NCBI GenBank assembly: GCA_938017505.1
Contig: CALIKV010000006.1
Span: 1 to 64,000, forward strand
Reading direction: 5' to 3'
DNA length: 64,000 bases
Source of the DNA: an uncultured Sulfolobales archaeon
GTDB lineage: Archaea; Thermoproteota; Thermoprotei_A; Sulfolobales; NBVN01
The position numbers and the translations under genes are program-made. A model generated the notes under the pieces. That model had not been told where the DNA came from and did no database searches. It worked only from the letters and a program-made list of their open reading frames with translations. Positions 40,148 through 48,242 of the stretch are shown here, in pieces (position 1 is the first letter of the stretch; each line of letters begins with the position of its first letter).

Positions 40148-42262
40148 ATGACTGAGGTAATAACTGTTGAGAGAGCTAAGACCGGGATGATGGCTAAGGC
40201 CATCCTAATCATAGGTCTTGTGTTCGCGTTCTACGAGCTTGTTTTCGTCATGGGGCTCAACTTCTCCTTATACACGATGTTGAAGAATGTGGGTATAGAC
40301 CTCAAACCCCTCCTATACGCCCCGGACATACAACAGAGCATGGCCTTCCTGCTCGGGTTGCTCCTATTAGTCTCCTTCATTATCTACCCGGTAAGCAAGA
40401 AAACCAGGACTGAGGGGATACCTGCCTACGACTACGTACTAGGAGCGTTAGGCCTTGCTTCAATGCTCTACCTAGTCATCATATACCCGACGGTTATTCA
40501 GTACGGTTACGTAGAGGCAACACTCCTCAACACCCTGATACCCCTCATAGCGATAGGCCTTCTGCTGGAGGCCTCAAGGAGGTCCCTCGGAGTAGCACTG
40601 CCGACAATAGCGCTTGTCGTAATGCTCTTGGGAATCAGCTACGAGGGATTCAACGTAAGGCGCTTCATAAATCACATGTTCTACGCGAGAGAGGGGATCT
40701 TCGCAATACCGCTCTACGTGATGGTCTCCTACGTCTTCGCCTTCGTCTTCTTCGGCTCAGTGCTTGAGAAAGTCGGTGTCGGCGACTACATAACTAAGTT
40801 TGTGATGTCCCTAGTTGGTCATAGGTGGGGAGGTCCGGCCAAGACAGCAGTGGTTGCGAGCGCCTTAATGGGGACGGTCTCAGGGAGTTCGGTCGCCAAC
40901 GTCCTAACCACGGGGACGTTCACAATACCGCTGATGAAGAAAACCGGCTATCCGCCGGAGGTGGCGGGGGCTGTCGAGCCGGCAGCCTCGACTGGAGGGC
41001 AACTCATGCCCCCCATCATGGGGGCCGCCGCCTTCGTTATGGCTCAATTCCTAGGCAGGCCTTATAGGGACATAATAATAGCCGCAGCAATACCGGCGAT
41101 CCTTTACTTCACCTCAGTATACGTATTCATCGACAGAATCACCAAGAAGTTAGGGGTCAGGCCTATCCCGAGGGAGTTACTGCCTAACTTCAGGGAGTTA
41201 GTGAAGGGAGCGTACCTCCTCAGCCCGATACCGGTGGTCACGTACTTGCTGCTTTCAGGGCTTGAACCACAGTACAGCGCTCTTGGGGCGATTGGAGCGG
41301 CAATAATGTCTGCCTGGATTTACCAGAAGGGTTTAGAAGCGGTCTCGAAGTTGGTGGTCGTGGGAGGGATCACGTTTGTAGGTGTTCTATCCTATGTGCT
41401 TGGGCTACCGGTGAGCGCTGCTGTCTTCTTCGCCGGAGTCATGTCGGTGGTGGTGGCCATGCTTATTGGTTACGCGTTTAAGGAGAGCAGAACCATGACT
41501 TCAGCCCTGTTGAGGGCCTTCGATTCGAGTTTGAGGAGCGCGGTGACGGTCTTCCTAGCAGCTTCGTGCGCCGGGCTGATTCAAGGAATCCTCACGATGA
41601 CCGGGTGGGCCACTACTATAGGGTACCAGTTAATTGAGATATCCGGAGGCAACATATTCATATTGATGTTCACGGCCATGTCCATCAGCCTTGTGCTTGG
41701 CATGGGGGTTCCGACCACGGCTAACTACATAATAACCTCAACGATCGTCGGAGGCCCGATGGCTAGGGCGATAGCCTCAATAACCGGCGTAGAGCTTGAG
41801 ATGGCTAGGCTGGTCTCACACATGTTCGTCTTCTACTTCGGGATATTAGCGGATTTAACGCCTCCTGTAGCTCTGGCATCCTACGCTGGCTCCATGCTCG
41901 CTAAGTCTGAATTCTGGAAGACTGCCTTGAACGCAACTAAGTTCGCGCTGGCAGGTTATTTAGTTCCCTACATATTCGCTCTAGACCCAGTCCTACTAAT
42001 ACTCCCTTCAGGGGCTCTCAACCTATACGTGGTGTATAGAATGACTTACGGAATAGCGAACACCCTTCTTTCCATGCTGATGTTAAGCGCAGGTATAGTG
42101 GGCTGGCACGGCGTGCAGATAGGGAAGATCCAGAGAGCAATACTAGTAGTTCTAGGTATAGCGAACCTAACGCCATACGAGTACATAACTCCTTTACTAG
42201 CGACGACCTACGTAGCGCTCTACATCTACAACACCAAACACAGATCAGCATCAAGTGGTTAA
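40148..42262 (+). CDS. TRAP transporter fused permease (DctQ-DctM type)
   Basis: Membrane component of the TAXI-TRAP importer. The first 180 residues form the small 4-helix (Q-type) part and the rest the large 12-helix (M-type) transporter. Landmarks in the M part are ALMGTVSGSSVANVLTTGTFTIPLMKKTGY (family core), EPAASTGGQLMPPIMGAAAFVMA, and the second-half repeat LVLGMGVPTTANYIITSTIV with ADLTPPVALASYAGS. At 704 residues the length is normal for fused forms. ATG start in the same operon as the binding protein and DUF1850. Confidence 0.94.
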   Translation: MTEVITVERAKTGMMAKAILIIGLVFAFYELVFVMGLNFSLYTMLKNVGIDLKPLLYAPDIQQSMAFLLGLLLLVSFIIYPVSKKTRTEGIPAYDYVLGALGLASMLYLVIIYPTVIQYGYVEATLLNTLIPLIAIGLLLEASRRSLGVALPTIALVVMLLGISYEGFNVRRFINHMFYAREGIFAIPLYVMVSYVFAFVFFGSVLEKVGVGDYITKFVMSLVGHRWGGPAKTAVVASALMGTVSGSSVANVLTTGTFTIPLMKKTGYPPEVAGAVEPAASTGGQLMPPIMGAAAFVMAQFLGRPYRDIIIAAAIPAILYFTSVYVFIDRITKKLGVRPIPRELLPNFRELVKGAYLLSPIPVVTYLLLSGLEPQYSALGAIGAAIMSAWIYQKGLEAVSKLVVVGGITFVGVLSYVLGLPVSAAVFFAGVMSVVVAMLIGYAFKESRTMTSALLRAFDSSLRSAVTVFLAASCAGLIQGILTMTGWATTIGYQLIEISGGNIFILMFTAMSISLVLGMGVPTTANYIITSTIVGGPMARAIASITGVELEMARLVSHMFVFYFGILADLTPPVALASYAGSMLAKSEFWKTALNATKFALAGYLVPYIFALDPVLLILPSGALNLYVVYRMTYGIANTLLSMLMLSAGIVGWHGVQIGKIQRAILVVLGIANLTPYEYITPLLATTYVALYIYNTKHRSASSG

Positions 42263-42343
42263 GGGCTGTGAACACGTGGTCATGGGGGAGAAGCCAAGCG
42301 TGTTAAAAGCCGACTTATTTGAGACGTGGAGGTGGGCAGCTCC

Positions 42344-42506
42344 ATGAAACGGTTGAGGGTTGAGCAGTTTCTAGACATCGTTTCAACGTACGTAGAAAAG
42401 CATTGAGGAAATAGCTGTGGAACCTGGAATAAGGATCCACATAGGCTTCAGAGAACTACGTTGGAAGTTAAGCAGCCACCATATCTTCGTAACGAAGAAG
42501 TCGAAG
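42344..42506 (+). pseudogene. Frameshifted fragment of an unrecognised gene
   Basis: GGAGGTG at 42329-42335 lies 8 bases before ATG 42344, which reads MKRLRVEQFLDIVSTYVEKH and stops at 42406. From 42399 a second frame carries on with SIEEIAVEPGIRIHIGFREL and then RWKLSSHHIFVTKKSKL to about 42506, where it runs into the end of the dehydrogenase gene. It looks like one small protein broken by a one- or two-base change and cut off at its 3' end. No family was recognised. Confidence 0.4.
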
Positions 42507-43487
42507 CTAACTTGCTTGAATACATCCCGACGCGTTGATGACTGTGTAGGGAAGCTTGCCCTCGTTAACGAAGCTGATCACGCTCTTAGCCATAAACTCA
42601 CTGGTACCTCCCAGGGCTTCGTAAGTGAAGCCAGCTATATGCGGTGTTAAGACCGTGTTCCCCAGCTCTATCAATTTAGAGTCGCTCTGCAGTGGTTCAG
42701 TCACGTAGACGTCAAGCCCTGCGTAGATCCTGCCCTCGCTTAAAGCCTTAACTAAAGCCTCCTCATCCACTATAGCGCCTCTGGAGACGTTGATCAGCAC
42801 AGCACCGGGCTTAAGCATTGAGAGCTCCCTATGACTTAGTAAATTCCTAGTGCTTGGAGCCAGCGCTATAGACACGACGATCACGTCAGACGTTCTAAGC
42901 AACTCATCGAATGAAAGGTACTTCAGATCCAGAGCGTGCTCGACCTCAGCCTTCCTAGATCTACTCCAGTAAACCACTTCAACGCCTAAACTCCTGAACA
43001 ACTTAGCAATTTCAGAGCCAACCCTCCCTAATCCAATCACACCAACTCTCTTACTCCTTAAAGACCTCCCGGTAAGGGATCTCTGCGTGTCAGACCCCCA
43101 CATACCAGCCCTAACAACCCTATCACCGGCAGCAACGTTCCTTAACACAGCCAGCGTCAGAGCTAGAGCGTGCTCGGCAACCGCCTGAGCTATCGCGTCA
43201 GGCGCGTTAGCGACGTATATCCCCCTCTTACAGGCTTCGTTCACATCCACCTTATCAAGACCTGAGCCGTGGACGAAGAGCAGTTTGAGGCCCGGGGCCA
43301 GATCCATTAACTCGGCGTTGAAGAACTGCGATGGAGGCACCACAACTACTAAGGCATCTCTCAAGTTCCTCTCAAGCCACTCCCTCGGCGGGTTATGACC
43401 ATCGAAGTACGTGAAATCAACGCCGGCCTCACTCAGCATATCTAGAGCAGCCTTACTCGGCTTGAACGTGATCACTACCTTACTCAC
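42507..43487 (-). CDS. D-isomer-specific 2-hydroxyacid dehydrogenase
   Basis: NAD-dependent oxidoreductase of the phosphoglycerate/glyoxylate/D-lactate dehydrogenase group. The coenzyme motif is VGVIGLGRVGSEIAKLF. Catalytic Arg, Glu and His are in INVSRGAIVDE, AGLDVYVTEP and LTPHIAGFTYEA. At 326 residues it lacks the ACT domain of serine-pathway PGDH, so the substrate may be 3-phosphoglycerate, glyoxylate or another 2-oxoacid. Start GTG, with a TATA-like CTTTTTAAG (43520-43531) upstream on the minus strand. Confidence 0.92.
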   Translation of the reverse strand: MSKVVITFKPSKAALDMLSEAGVDFTYFDGHNPPREWLERNLRDALVVVVPPSQFFNAELMDLAPGLKLLFVHGSGLDKVDVNEACKRGIYVANAPDAIAQAVAEHALALTLAVLRNVAAGDRVVRAGMWGSDTQRSLTGRSLRSKRVGVIGLGRVGSEIAKLFRSLGVEVVYWSRSRKAEVEHALDLKYLSFDELLRTSDVIVVSIALAPSTRNLLSHRELSMLKPGAVLINVSRGAIVDEEALVKALSEGRIYAGLDVYVTEPLQSDSKLIELGNTVLTPHIAGFTYEALGGTSEFMAKSVISFVNEGKLPYTVINASGCIQAS

Positions 43488-43519
43488 GAGTTAAGCACCG
43501 TAAGTAATGTTCTGATAAC

Positions 43520-43531
43520 TCTTAAAAAGCC
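43520..43531 (-). promoter_or_regulatory. Probable TATA box for the 2-hydroxyacid dehydrogenase gene
   Basis: Minus-strand GCTTTTTAAGAG about 33-44 bases before the GTG at 43487. Confidence 0.4.
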
Positions 43532-43545
43532 CTCAAGAACTAGGG

Positions 43546-43558
43546 AAAATATATAACT
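43546..43558 (+). promoter_or_regulatory. Probable TATA box for the Lrp-ligand-domain gene
   Basis: AAAATATATAACT lies 33-45 bases before GTG 43591, followed by AGGTGTC as ribosome site. Divergent from the dehydrogenase promoter. Confidence 0.45.
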
Positions 43559-43590
43559 CCCGGTTTAATTTCTATCCTCAGGTGTCTTGA

Positions 43591-43833
43591 GTGGGCGGCG
43601 TTAAGGCTTACGTTCTAGTCGTCACAGCGTTAGGACTGGAGTACGACATAGCTAACGAGATATTGAAGCTGGGCAACGACGTTAAGGTTAGCGTCGACGT
43701 GGTTTTCGGCGAATACGACTTAGTAGTCACGGTTGAGGGAAGAGACCTAAGAGACATAGACAGTCTCGTCACGGCGTTGAGGAGGCTGAACGGCGTTCAC
43801 AAGACCTCAACGCTGATAACCTCTAGGGGTTAA
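43591..43833 (+). CDS. Stand-alone Lrp/AsnC ligand-binding (RAM) domain protein
   Basis: 80-residue alpha/beta RAM domain without the usual N-terminal HTH. KAYVLVVTALGLEYDIANEI, VDVVFGEYDLVVTVEGRD and GVHKTSTLIT are the typical strands and helices of the effector-binding domain. Such proteins can join Lrp-type regulators as amino-acid-sensing subunits, or act on enzymes. Seven bases separate it from the next small gene, and it is divergent from the hydroxyacid dehydrogenase, possibly a metabolic link. Confidence 0.88.
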   Translation: MGGVKAYVLVVTALGLEYDIANEILKLGNDVKVSVDVVFGEYDLVVTVEGRDLRDIDSLVTALRRLNGVHKTSTLITSRG

Positions 43834-43840
43834 TAGGTTA

Positions 43841-44080
43841 ATGAGCAAGGAAGCAAAGAAGCTGATGACTAAACTACTCAGCAATAAAAGTAGTTTCTTT
43901 GATAAGAACAACGTGCTCAACTCGGACGGCCGTAGACTGCTCAGCAAGGTTATCAAACTAACCCTTAGAGAACGTCCTGAATTGAGAGGCATCCTAAGTA
44001 AGACCAGGAAGAACCCTACGTTGGATAACGTGATGCGCCTAGCCGAAGAGCTTTTAGGGGTCGAAGATGAAGCACCCTAA
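43841..44080 (+). CDS. Hypothetical small basic helical protein
   Basis: 79 residues, no family recognised. Lys/Arg/Ser-rich N-terminal half (KKLMTKLLSNKSSFFDKNN) and amphipathic helices afterwards (LSKVIKLTLRERPELRGILS, NVMRLAEELLGV). It starts 7 bases after the RAM-domain gene, so the two are cotranscribed. It overlaps the converging SPL-like gene end by four bases. Could be a nucleic-acid-binding or adaptor protein; that is only a guess from charge. Confidence 0.6.
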   Translation: MSKEAKKLMTKLLSNKSSFFDKNNVLNSDGRRLLSKVIKLTLRERPELRGILSKTRKNPTLDNVMRLAEELLGVEDEAP

Positions 44081-44913
44081 GAGGTGAAGGCCGGCTTACA
44101 AACCACACCCTTATCTTTACAGATCCTCGTGATCCCCTCCTCAACAACCCTGCGCCACTCCGAATAACTGCCCCGTCTAACGTAGTGTATGGGGTCAAGA
44201 CCTACAGACCTGAAGAAGACTTCTAACCCATCCCTGAACCTAAGCCAATCATAGTAAAGAGTAGAGTTAGTCTCTTGCGCGACGTCAATGATCTCTTTAA
44301 TCCCTCTTAAGTCGTCATTCAAGCCAGGTATTATAGGGCCTAGGAAGATCCAAGTCCTTAAACCGGTCTCGGCGATCCTCCTCAACGCGTTAACCCTAGC
44401 ACTAGGTGGCGGCGCCCTGACCTCAACACCCTTCATTAGATGTTCGTCGAGAGTCGTTACAGTAAAACCCACCTCGACTAAATCAGGCCTGAGCTTAAGG
44501 ATATCTAGATCCCTCAGCACGAGAGGGGATTTAGTCTGTATGACAACCCTGAAACCTGACTTCAGGAGGAGGTCAATGCACCTCCTGGTAATCCCAGTCA
44601 GCGCGTCAATGGGTTGATAGGGGTCGGTCACCGTTGAGACCCCTACAGCACCTACACGAAGCCTCCTGACCTCACTCCTAAGCAGGTTAACCACGTTCCC
44701 CTTAACGTAGATCACGTCGCCCCACCGCGTCCGCGGTTCCTCATACCTACAGTAGCTCCTCGCGTAGCAGTACCTACACTTGTGATAGCAACCAACATAC
44801 GGGTTCAGAGCGTAGTCCAGGTCAGGCAGGCCGGATTTACTTAAAGCTGAGGAGACATGAACGAACACGTACTTGATACCACCCTTAACCACGCTTCCTC
44901 CAATAGGAATCAA
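44077..44913 (-). CDS. SPL-family radical SAM protein
   Basis: Radical SAM enzyme related to spore photoproduct lyase (the Rv2578c-like branch). The cluster motif is CYHKCRYCYARSYC (CxxxCxxC) near residue 38, followed by the typical VKGNVVNLLRSEVRRL and VGVSTVTDPYQPID. TKSPLVLRDLDIL and PGLNDDLRGI follow. The start overlaps the end of the NreA gene by 29 bases, so the two are translationally coupled. True SPL repairs thymine photoproducts; this branch has no assigned substrate, but the link to a repair gene is suggestive. Confidence 0.88.
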   Translation of the reverse strand: MIPIGGSVVKGGIKYVFVHVSSALSKSGLPDLDYALNPYVGCYHKCRYCYARSYCRYEEPRTRWGDVIYVKGNVVNLLRSEVRRLRVGAVGVSTVTDPYQPIDALTGITRRCIDLLLKSGFRVVIQTKSPLVLRDLDILKLRPDLVEVGFTVTTLDEHLMKGVEVRAPPPSARVNALRRIAETGLRTWIFLGPIIPGLNDDLRGIKEIIDVAQETNSTLYYDWLRFRDGLEVFFRSVGLDPIHYVRRGSYSEWRRVVEEGITRICKDKGVVCKPAFTS

Positions 44914-46123
44914 GGGTCCTCACCTTACCGAACGTCTTGAGGACGTACGAGCTCCTCACGATGTCCTGAACGTCCACGCGCGTCAACCCTCTTAAACTCC
45001 CTAATGCCTCCTCCAAGGAGCTGAACCTCCTGGGAGCACTCTCGAAGAGCCTCCTTACGTTCTCCCTAACGAACCAGACACCAATAGGTATGTTGAAGCC
45101 CTCGTAGATCTCTCTATAGAGAACGACCGTCGCCTGCCTCCTTAAGCCGTGCAGGAGGTGCTCCGCCGCCGCTAAGCGGGCTGCGTAATAGCAACCCCCA
45201 GTCAACGCGTACTCGGACCTTCCTAAAGGCCCTTCGTGATCCCCACTTATAGCAGTCATCCTCCCTGATGGGTTCCAAGTGCTTCCGGGGAACCACGCTT
45301 CAATCCACTCGTAACTCCACATGCCGGGTAGCAACACCGCTATGAAGAGGTTCTGCACGTACCTCCTGACGTAAACGAGGATCTCACCTAGCCTGGGTAG
45401 CTCCTTAACCTCCCTCACCAGGTGCCTGGAGATTATGTCGTCGACCGCCGTTATAGACCACCTAGTAGGGACTAACCTCCTGTCCCTCAGCCTGCCTAAA
45501 GCACCCACCGAGAACACCCTTTGAATCCTCGAGACCGGGATCCCTTCACTGTATAGTATTAGAACTGCGTGAACGGCCTTCAGATCCGAGTCACTGTAGA
45601 CCTTCTCAACAGGCCTGCCGAAGTATGGGTTCCCCGTCACTCTCACGTCCTTGAGTAAGACTCTAGGCCCGATAGGAGGTAACTCCTCGCCGAAGAGAGG
45701 CCTCCTCAAATACCTCTTATCGAGAAGCATCTCAGCATCTACAGACCTCTCAGAGAGCGCTAGCTCCTGAAGCCTGGTCACGAAGCCTGATCCCACGTCC
45801 TTGACCCTGGTTTGAGTGACTCCTACAACCATTGAGAGCCTCTTAATGAGTATCTCCTCAAGGGGCTTCCCTATCCAAGTCTCAGGCAACTCATACGTGG
45901 ACGTGTCCCCGATTTGAGGCGGGAGGGAGGGTCCCACGTTGACCTTAGGGTACCCGAACCTGCCTACGAACACTGAGGGCGGTGAGGAGCCCTGCAGGAC
46001 CTCACTCAACTCAACCTGCTTGACGTTGATCCTACTGTAGAAACTAACCAGGAGTGGGCAGTAAGTTAAGCCGCAGAGGTACCTAGACCCCCTGCAGATA
46101 CTACATATCTCCCCCCTAACCAC
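44885..46123 (-). CDS. nreA: NreA-type archaeal DNA repair protein
   Basis: Nre (nucleotide excision repair-related, COG1602) protein, implicated in DNA damage tolerance in haloarchaea. The N-terminal zinc-like motif is CSICRGSRYLCGLTYCPL, followed by FVGRFGYPKVNVGPS. Later landmarks are VTQTRVKDVGSGFVTRLQELALSE, ISGDHEGPLGRSEYALTGGCYYAARLA and REIYEGFNIPIGVW. Halobacterial and euryarchaeal NreA may carry a C-terminal PCNA-binding motif; here the end (RTLDSYWRKRG) shows none. 412 residues. Overlaps the SPL-like gene. Confidence 0.9.
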   Translation of the reverse strand: MVRGEICSICRGSRYLCGLTYCPLLVSFYSRINVKQVELSEVLQGSSPPSVFVGRFGYPKVNVGPSLPPQIGDTSTYELPETWIGKPLEEILIKRLSMVVGVTQTRVKDVGSGFVTRLQELALSERSVDAEMLLDKRYLRRPLFGEELPPIGPRVLLKDVRVTGNPYFGRPVEKVYSDSDLKAVHAVLILYSEGIPVSRIQRVFSVGALGRLRDRRLVPTRWSITAVDDIISRHLVREVKELPRLGEILVYVRRYVQNLFIAVLLPGMWSYEWIEAWFPGSTWNPSGRMTAISGDHEGPLGRSEYALTGGCYYAARLAAAEHLLHGLRRQATVVLYREIYEGFNIPIGVWFVRENVRRLFESAPRRFSSLEEALGSLRGLTRVDVQDIVRSSYVLKTFGKVRTLDSYWRKRG

Positions 46124-46200
46124 GTCTCAAGCCTAGTTAATTAGGGTGTACGCAAGTATTAAGAATTACGTTGAGGCGGGCACAAGCGTTAGGCAGCTGG

Positions 46201-47295
46201 TCATTGCTGGAACGTAATCCAGTCGACAATCTTCTTCAAGTCGTTGGGACCTAGCCTGGACCTTCCGCCATCACATAATTCCCTCAGCCCCTCAGGAGAT
46301 TCATCGCTGCAGACCAACTTCCTCAACCTGCTCGTTACGTAAGCTCTCCTCCTTGAGGGCGTTGGGACCTCCTCAAGAGGCCTGGTAAGTGTCTTAGGAG
46401 GCATGACGTGACTTAGGAAATACCTCACTAGCACCGTCAGGAGGGTGAACGTGAGTAACGCTAGACCTGCTGGACTCAAGCCCTGACTCAAGAGCAACAC
46501 GTACCTGAAAGGGTTCGAGAACGCCGCGATCACGTAGCTAAGTTTGCCTGAGTCAAGTATCTCCGACTGCGTGAGTGGTCTAAGACCGTACTTAGAGGAC
46601 TCCATGTATATAGTCCCGTTCAAGCATGTATTGCTGAAGACGTTGTTCACCAGCTGGACGTACGGGTTAACACGGGACTTACTCGCTAATGCCGCGTTCG
46701 TGAAGATCGAGCCGTCGCCGAAGACGTAGATCTTACTTCCCTGAACCCCAGTCCTGACTCCCAGGGTCACCCCTCCTCTGGACGCCACTACTTCACCTGA
46801 ATCATCGTGAACGACGGGGGAGGCGTAGGCGAAGTACAGGACTGAAGTGAAGTTGTCCAAACTCACCCTGGCCGGGAAGATATAAGAGTTACTGAAGCTG
46901 ACGTGACTCCCAGCGATCCTGACCCTGCTTTCCAGGGCCTCAAGCAACGCGTTGCTGTAGAGGCCTTCGTCAGCTATGATTAAGTGCGCCCCACCGCGAA
47001 CCATGCCGGTTATCACGTCAATCTCCTCGCTAGTGTAGGGCTTCTCAGGGGAGATTATCAACAAGACCTCGCAGGATCTCCTCCTCAGAATCAGCCGCGC
47101 GAGACTCCAGGCCTGCACCAACTCCACGTCGTATCCCAGATCCTCTAGTAAGTCGTGCATCAGTGAAGTCCCATCGTGACCGGTGTTGAGGGGAGAGGCC
47201 CCGCTGACTGCGACCCCTACGGGAACGGGCTCTATGATGAAGGCCGCGAGGAGAATCGCTATGAACGCCTTACTTAGACGAACCCTCCCCACCAC
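46201..47295 (-). CDS. DUF4350-domain membrane protein of the MoxR module
   Basis: An N-terminal signal or anchor helix (AFIAILLAAFIIEPVPVGV) is followed by an extracytoplasmic DUF4350-like alpha/beta domain (GTSLMHDLLEDLGYDVELV, LLIISPEKPYTSEEIDVITGMVRGGAHLIIADEG, YVFGDGSIFTNAAL). A membrane helix near residue 280 and a basic cytoplasmic tail complete it. Such proteins belong to MoxR/DUF58 modules, where they are thought to help chaperone or activate membrane or surface complexes. Last gene of a four-gene leftward arm. The exact role is unknown. Confidence 0.75.
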   Translation of the reverse strand: MVGRVRLSKAFIAILLAAFIIEPVPVGVAVSGASPLNTGHDGTSLMHDLLEDLGYDVELVQAWSLARLILRRRSCEVLLIISPEKPYTSEEIDVITGMVRGGAHLIIADEGLYSNALLEALESRVRIAGSHVSFSNSYIFPARVSLDNFTSVLYFAYASPVVHDDSGEVVASRGGVTLGVRTGVQGSKIYVFGDGSIFTNAALASKSRVNPYVQLVNNVFSNTCLNGTIYMESSKYGLRPLTQSEILDSGKLSYVIAAFSNPFRYVLLLSQGLSPAGLALLTFTLLTVLVRYFLSHVMPPKTLTRPLEEVPTPSRRRAYVTSRLRKLVCSDESPEGLRELCDGGRSRLGPNDLKKIVDWITFQQ

Positions 47296-47449
47296 AGTGC
47301 CTCCACCTCACGTAATTCAGTAGCGAGAGCCCAGCGACGAGGGACATCACTGAGGCGACGTACCTCTGGCCCAACGCCAGCACGACGGCTACGACTAACA
47401 AGGCAAGACTTAAGTACAGGATCGCTGTCTCGGCGATCGGTCTAGCCAA
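47270..47449 (-). CDS. Small two-helix membrane protein of the MoxR module
   Basis: 59 residues from TTG 47449 to TAA 47270. It reads LYLSLALLVVAVVLALG, then YVASVMSLVAGLSLL, and ends RWRHCGGEGSSK, so two membrane helices with a basic cytoplasmic tail. The start overlaps the stop of the preceding membrane-protein gene, and its 3' end overlaps the DUF4350 gene start by 26 bases. The tight packing and regular hydrophobic pattern make it more than chance, although no family was recognised. Confidence 0.6.
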   Translation of the reverse strand: MARPIAETAILYLSLALLVVAVVLALGQRYVASVMSLVAGLSLLNYVRWRHCGGEGSSK

Positions 47450-48242
47450 TCAGTCTCACCGTCTCGTCGACTAACCTAAGGATCTCCTCAAGCAAGTCTA
47501 TTAAGTGTGCCCCACCAAGGAGGAGGAAGTACGTCGTGACCGCAAGAACGAGCACTAGTCTGACGTAATGACCACGAACTACTGCCCAGATGGTGGGGGT
47601 GGCAACTCCTGCTATTAGAGACACTACGAGCGACTGGAAGACGGTTAAGCCGTGAGCTAAGAGAGCAAGGAGGGATGGTAGGAACACCATGACAAACATG
47701 TAGGCAAGCGTGAGTAAGTTAAGCAGTCTACCGGCTTCAAAAAACGAGACAACCTCCACTTCAGGGATTCCCAGGTCCGAGCACTCGTATCCAATCAACT
47801 CCTCAGCAACCCTGATTGAGTAGCCGGTGATGAGGACAACGGCGGAGACGAAGACATGGTGGAGGAATAATACCTCGGTTACCGGGTGTAACACCAACCC
47901 CCCTATAAACAGAGGAAGTAACGTTAGGAGAAGCGTGAACGAAGTCCTGCCGGACTTGATTAGAGTTGCCAAGATTAACGTGAGTGGATAGTAAGTGAGC
48001 GTAAACATCAAGTACTGCCCTGTGGCCAAGACCTGGAAGGGTACGGCGAAGAGCGTTACGAGTAAGGCTTGAGTGAAACGCTCAGCGATAACGCAGTACG
48101 TGTACGTAACAAGACCAGCCACCGACACCACTAGGAAATCACCTGAATACAGGGAGGTTACCAGAGAAGCGATGAAGACACTCAGGACTAGCAGGTTAAA
48201 CAAGCTACTCCTTAAGAAGGAGCCTCTCAAGCCTCCTGACAT
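47442..48242 (-). CDS. Multi-helix membrane protein of the MoxR module
   Basis: 266 residues, seven or eight predicted helices (LVLSVFIASLVTSLYSG, FTLLLTLLPLFIGGLVL, HHVFVSAVVLITGYSI, VFLPSLLALLAHGLTVFQSLVV and others). A charged loop (EELIGYECSDLGIPEVEVVSFFEAG) is in the middle. No family recognised. The start overlaps the DUF4129 gene end by 38 bases, and it is followed directly by the small membrane protein and DUF4350, indicating a membrane complex. Confidence 0.68.
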   Translation of the reverse strand: MSGGLRGSFLRSSLFNLLVLSVFIASLVTSLYSGDFLVVSVAGLVTYTYCVIAERFTQALLVTLFAVPFQVLATGQYLMFTLTYYPLTLILATLIKSGRTSFTLLLTLLPLFIGGLVLHPVTEVLFLHHVFVSAVVLITGYSIRVAEELIGYECSDLGIPEVEVVSFFEAGRLLNLLTLAYMFVMVFLPSLLALLAHGLTVFQSLVVSLIAGVATPTIWAVVRGHYVRLVLVLAVTTYFLLLGGAHLIDLLEEILRLVDETVRLIG

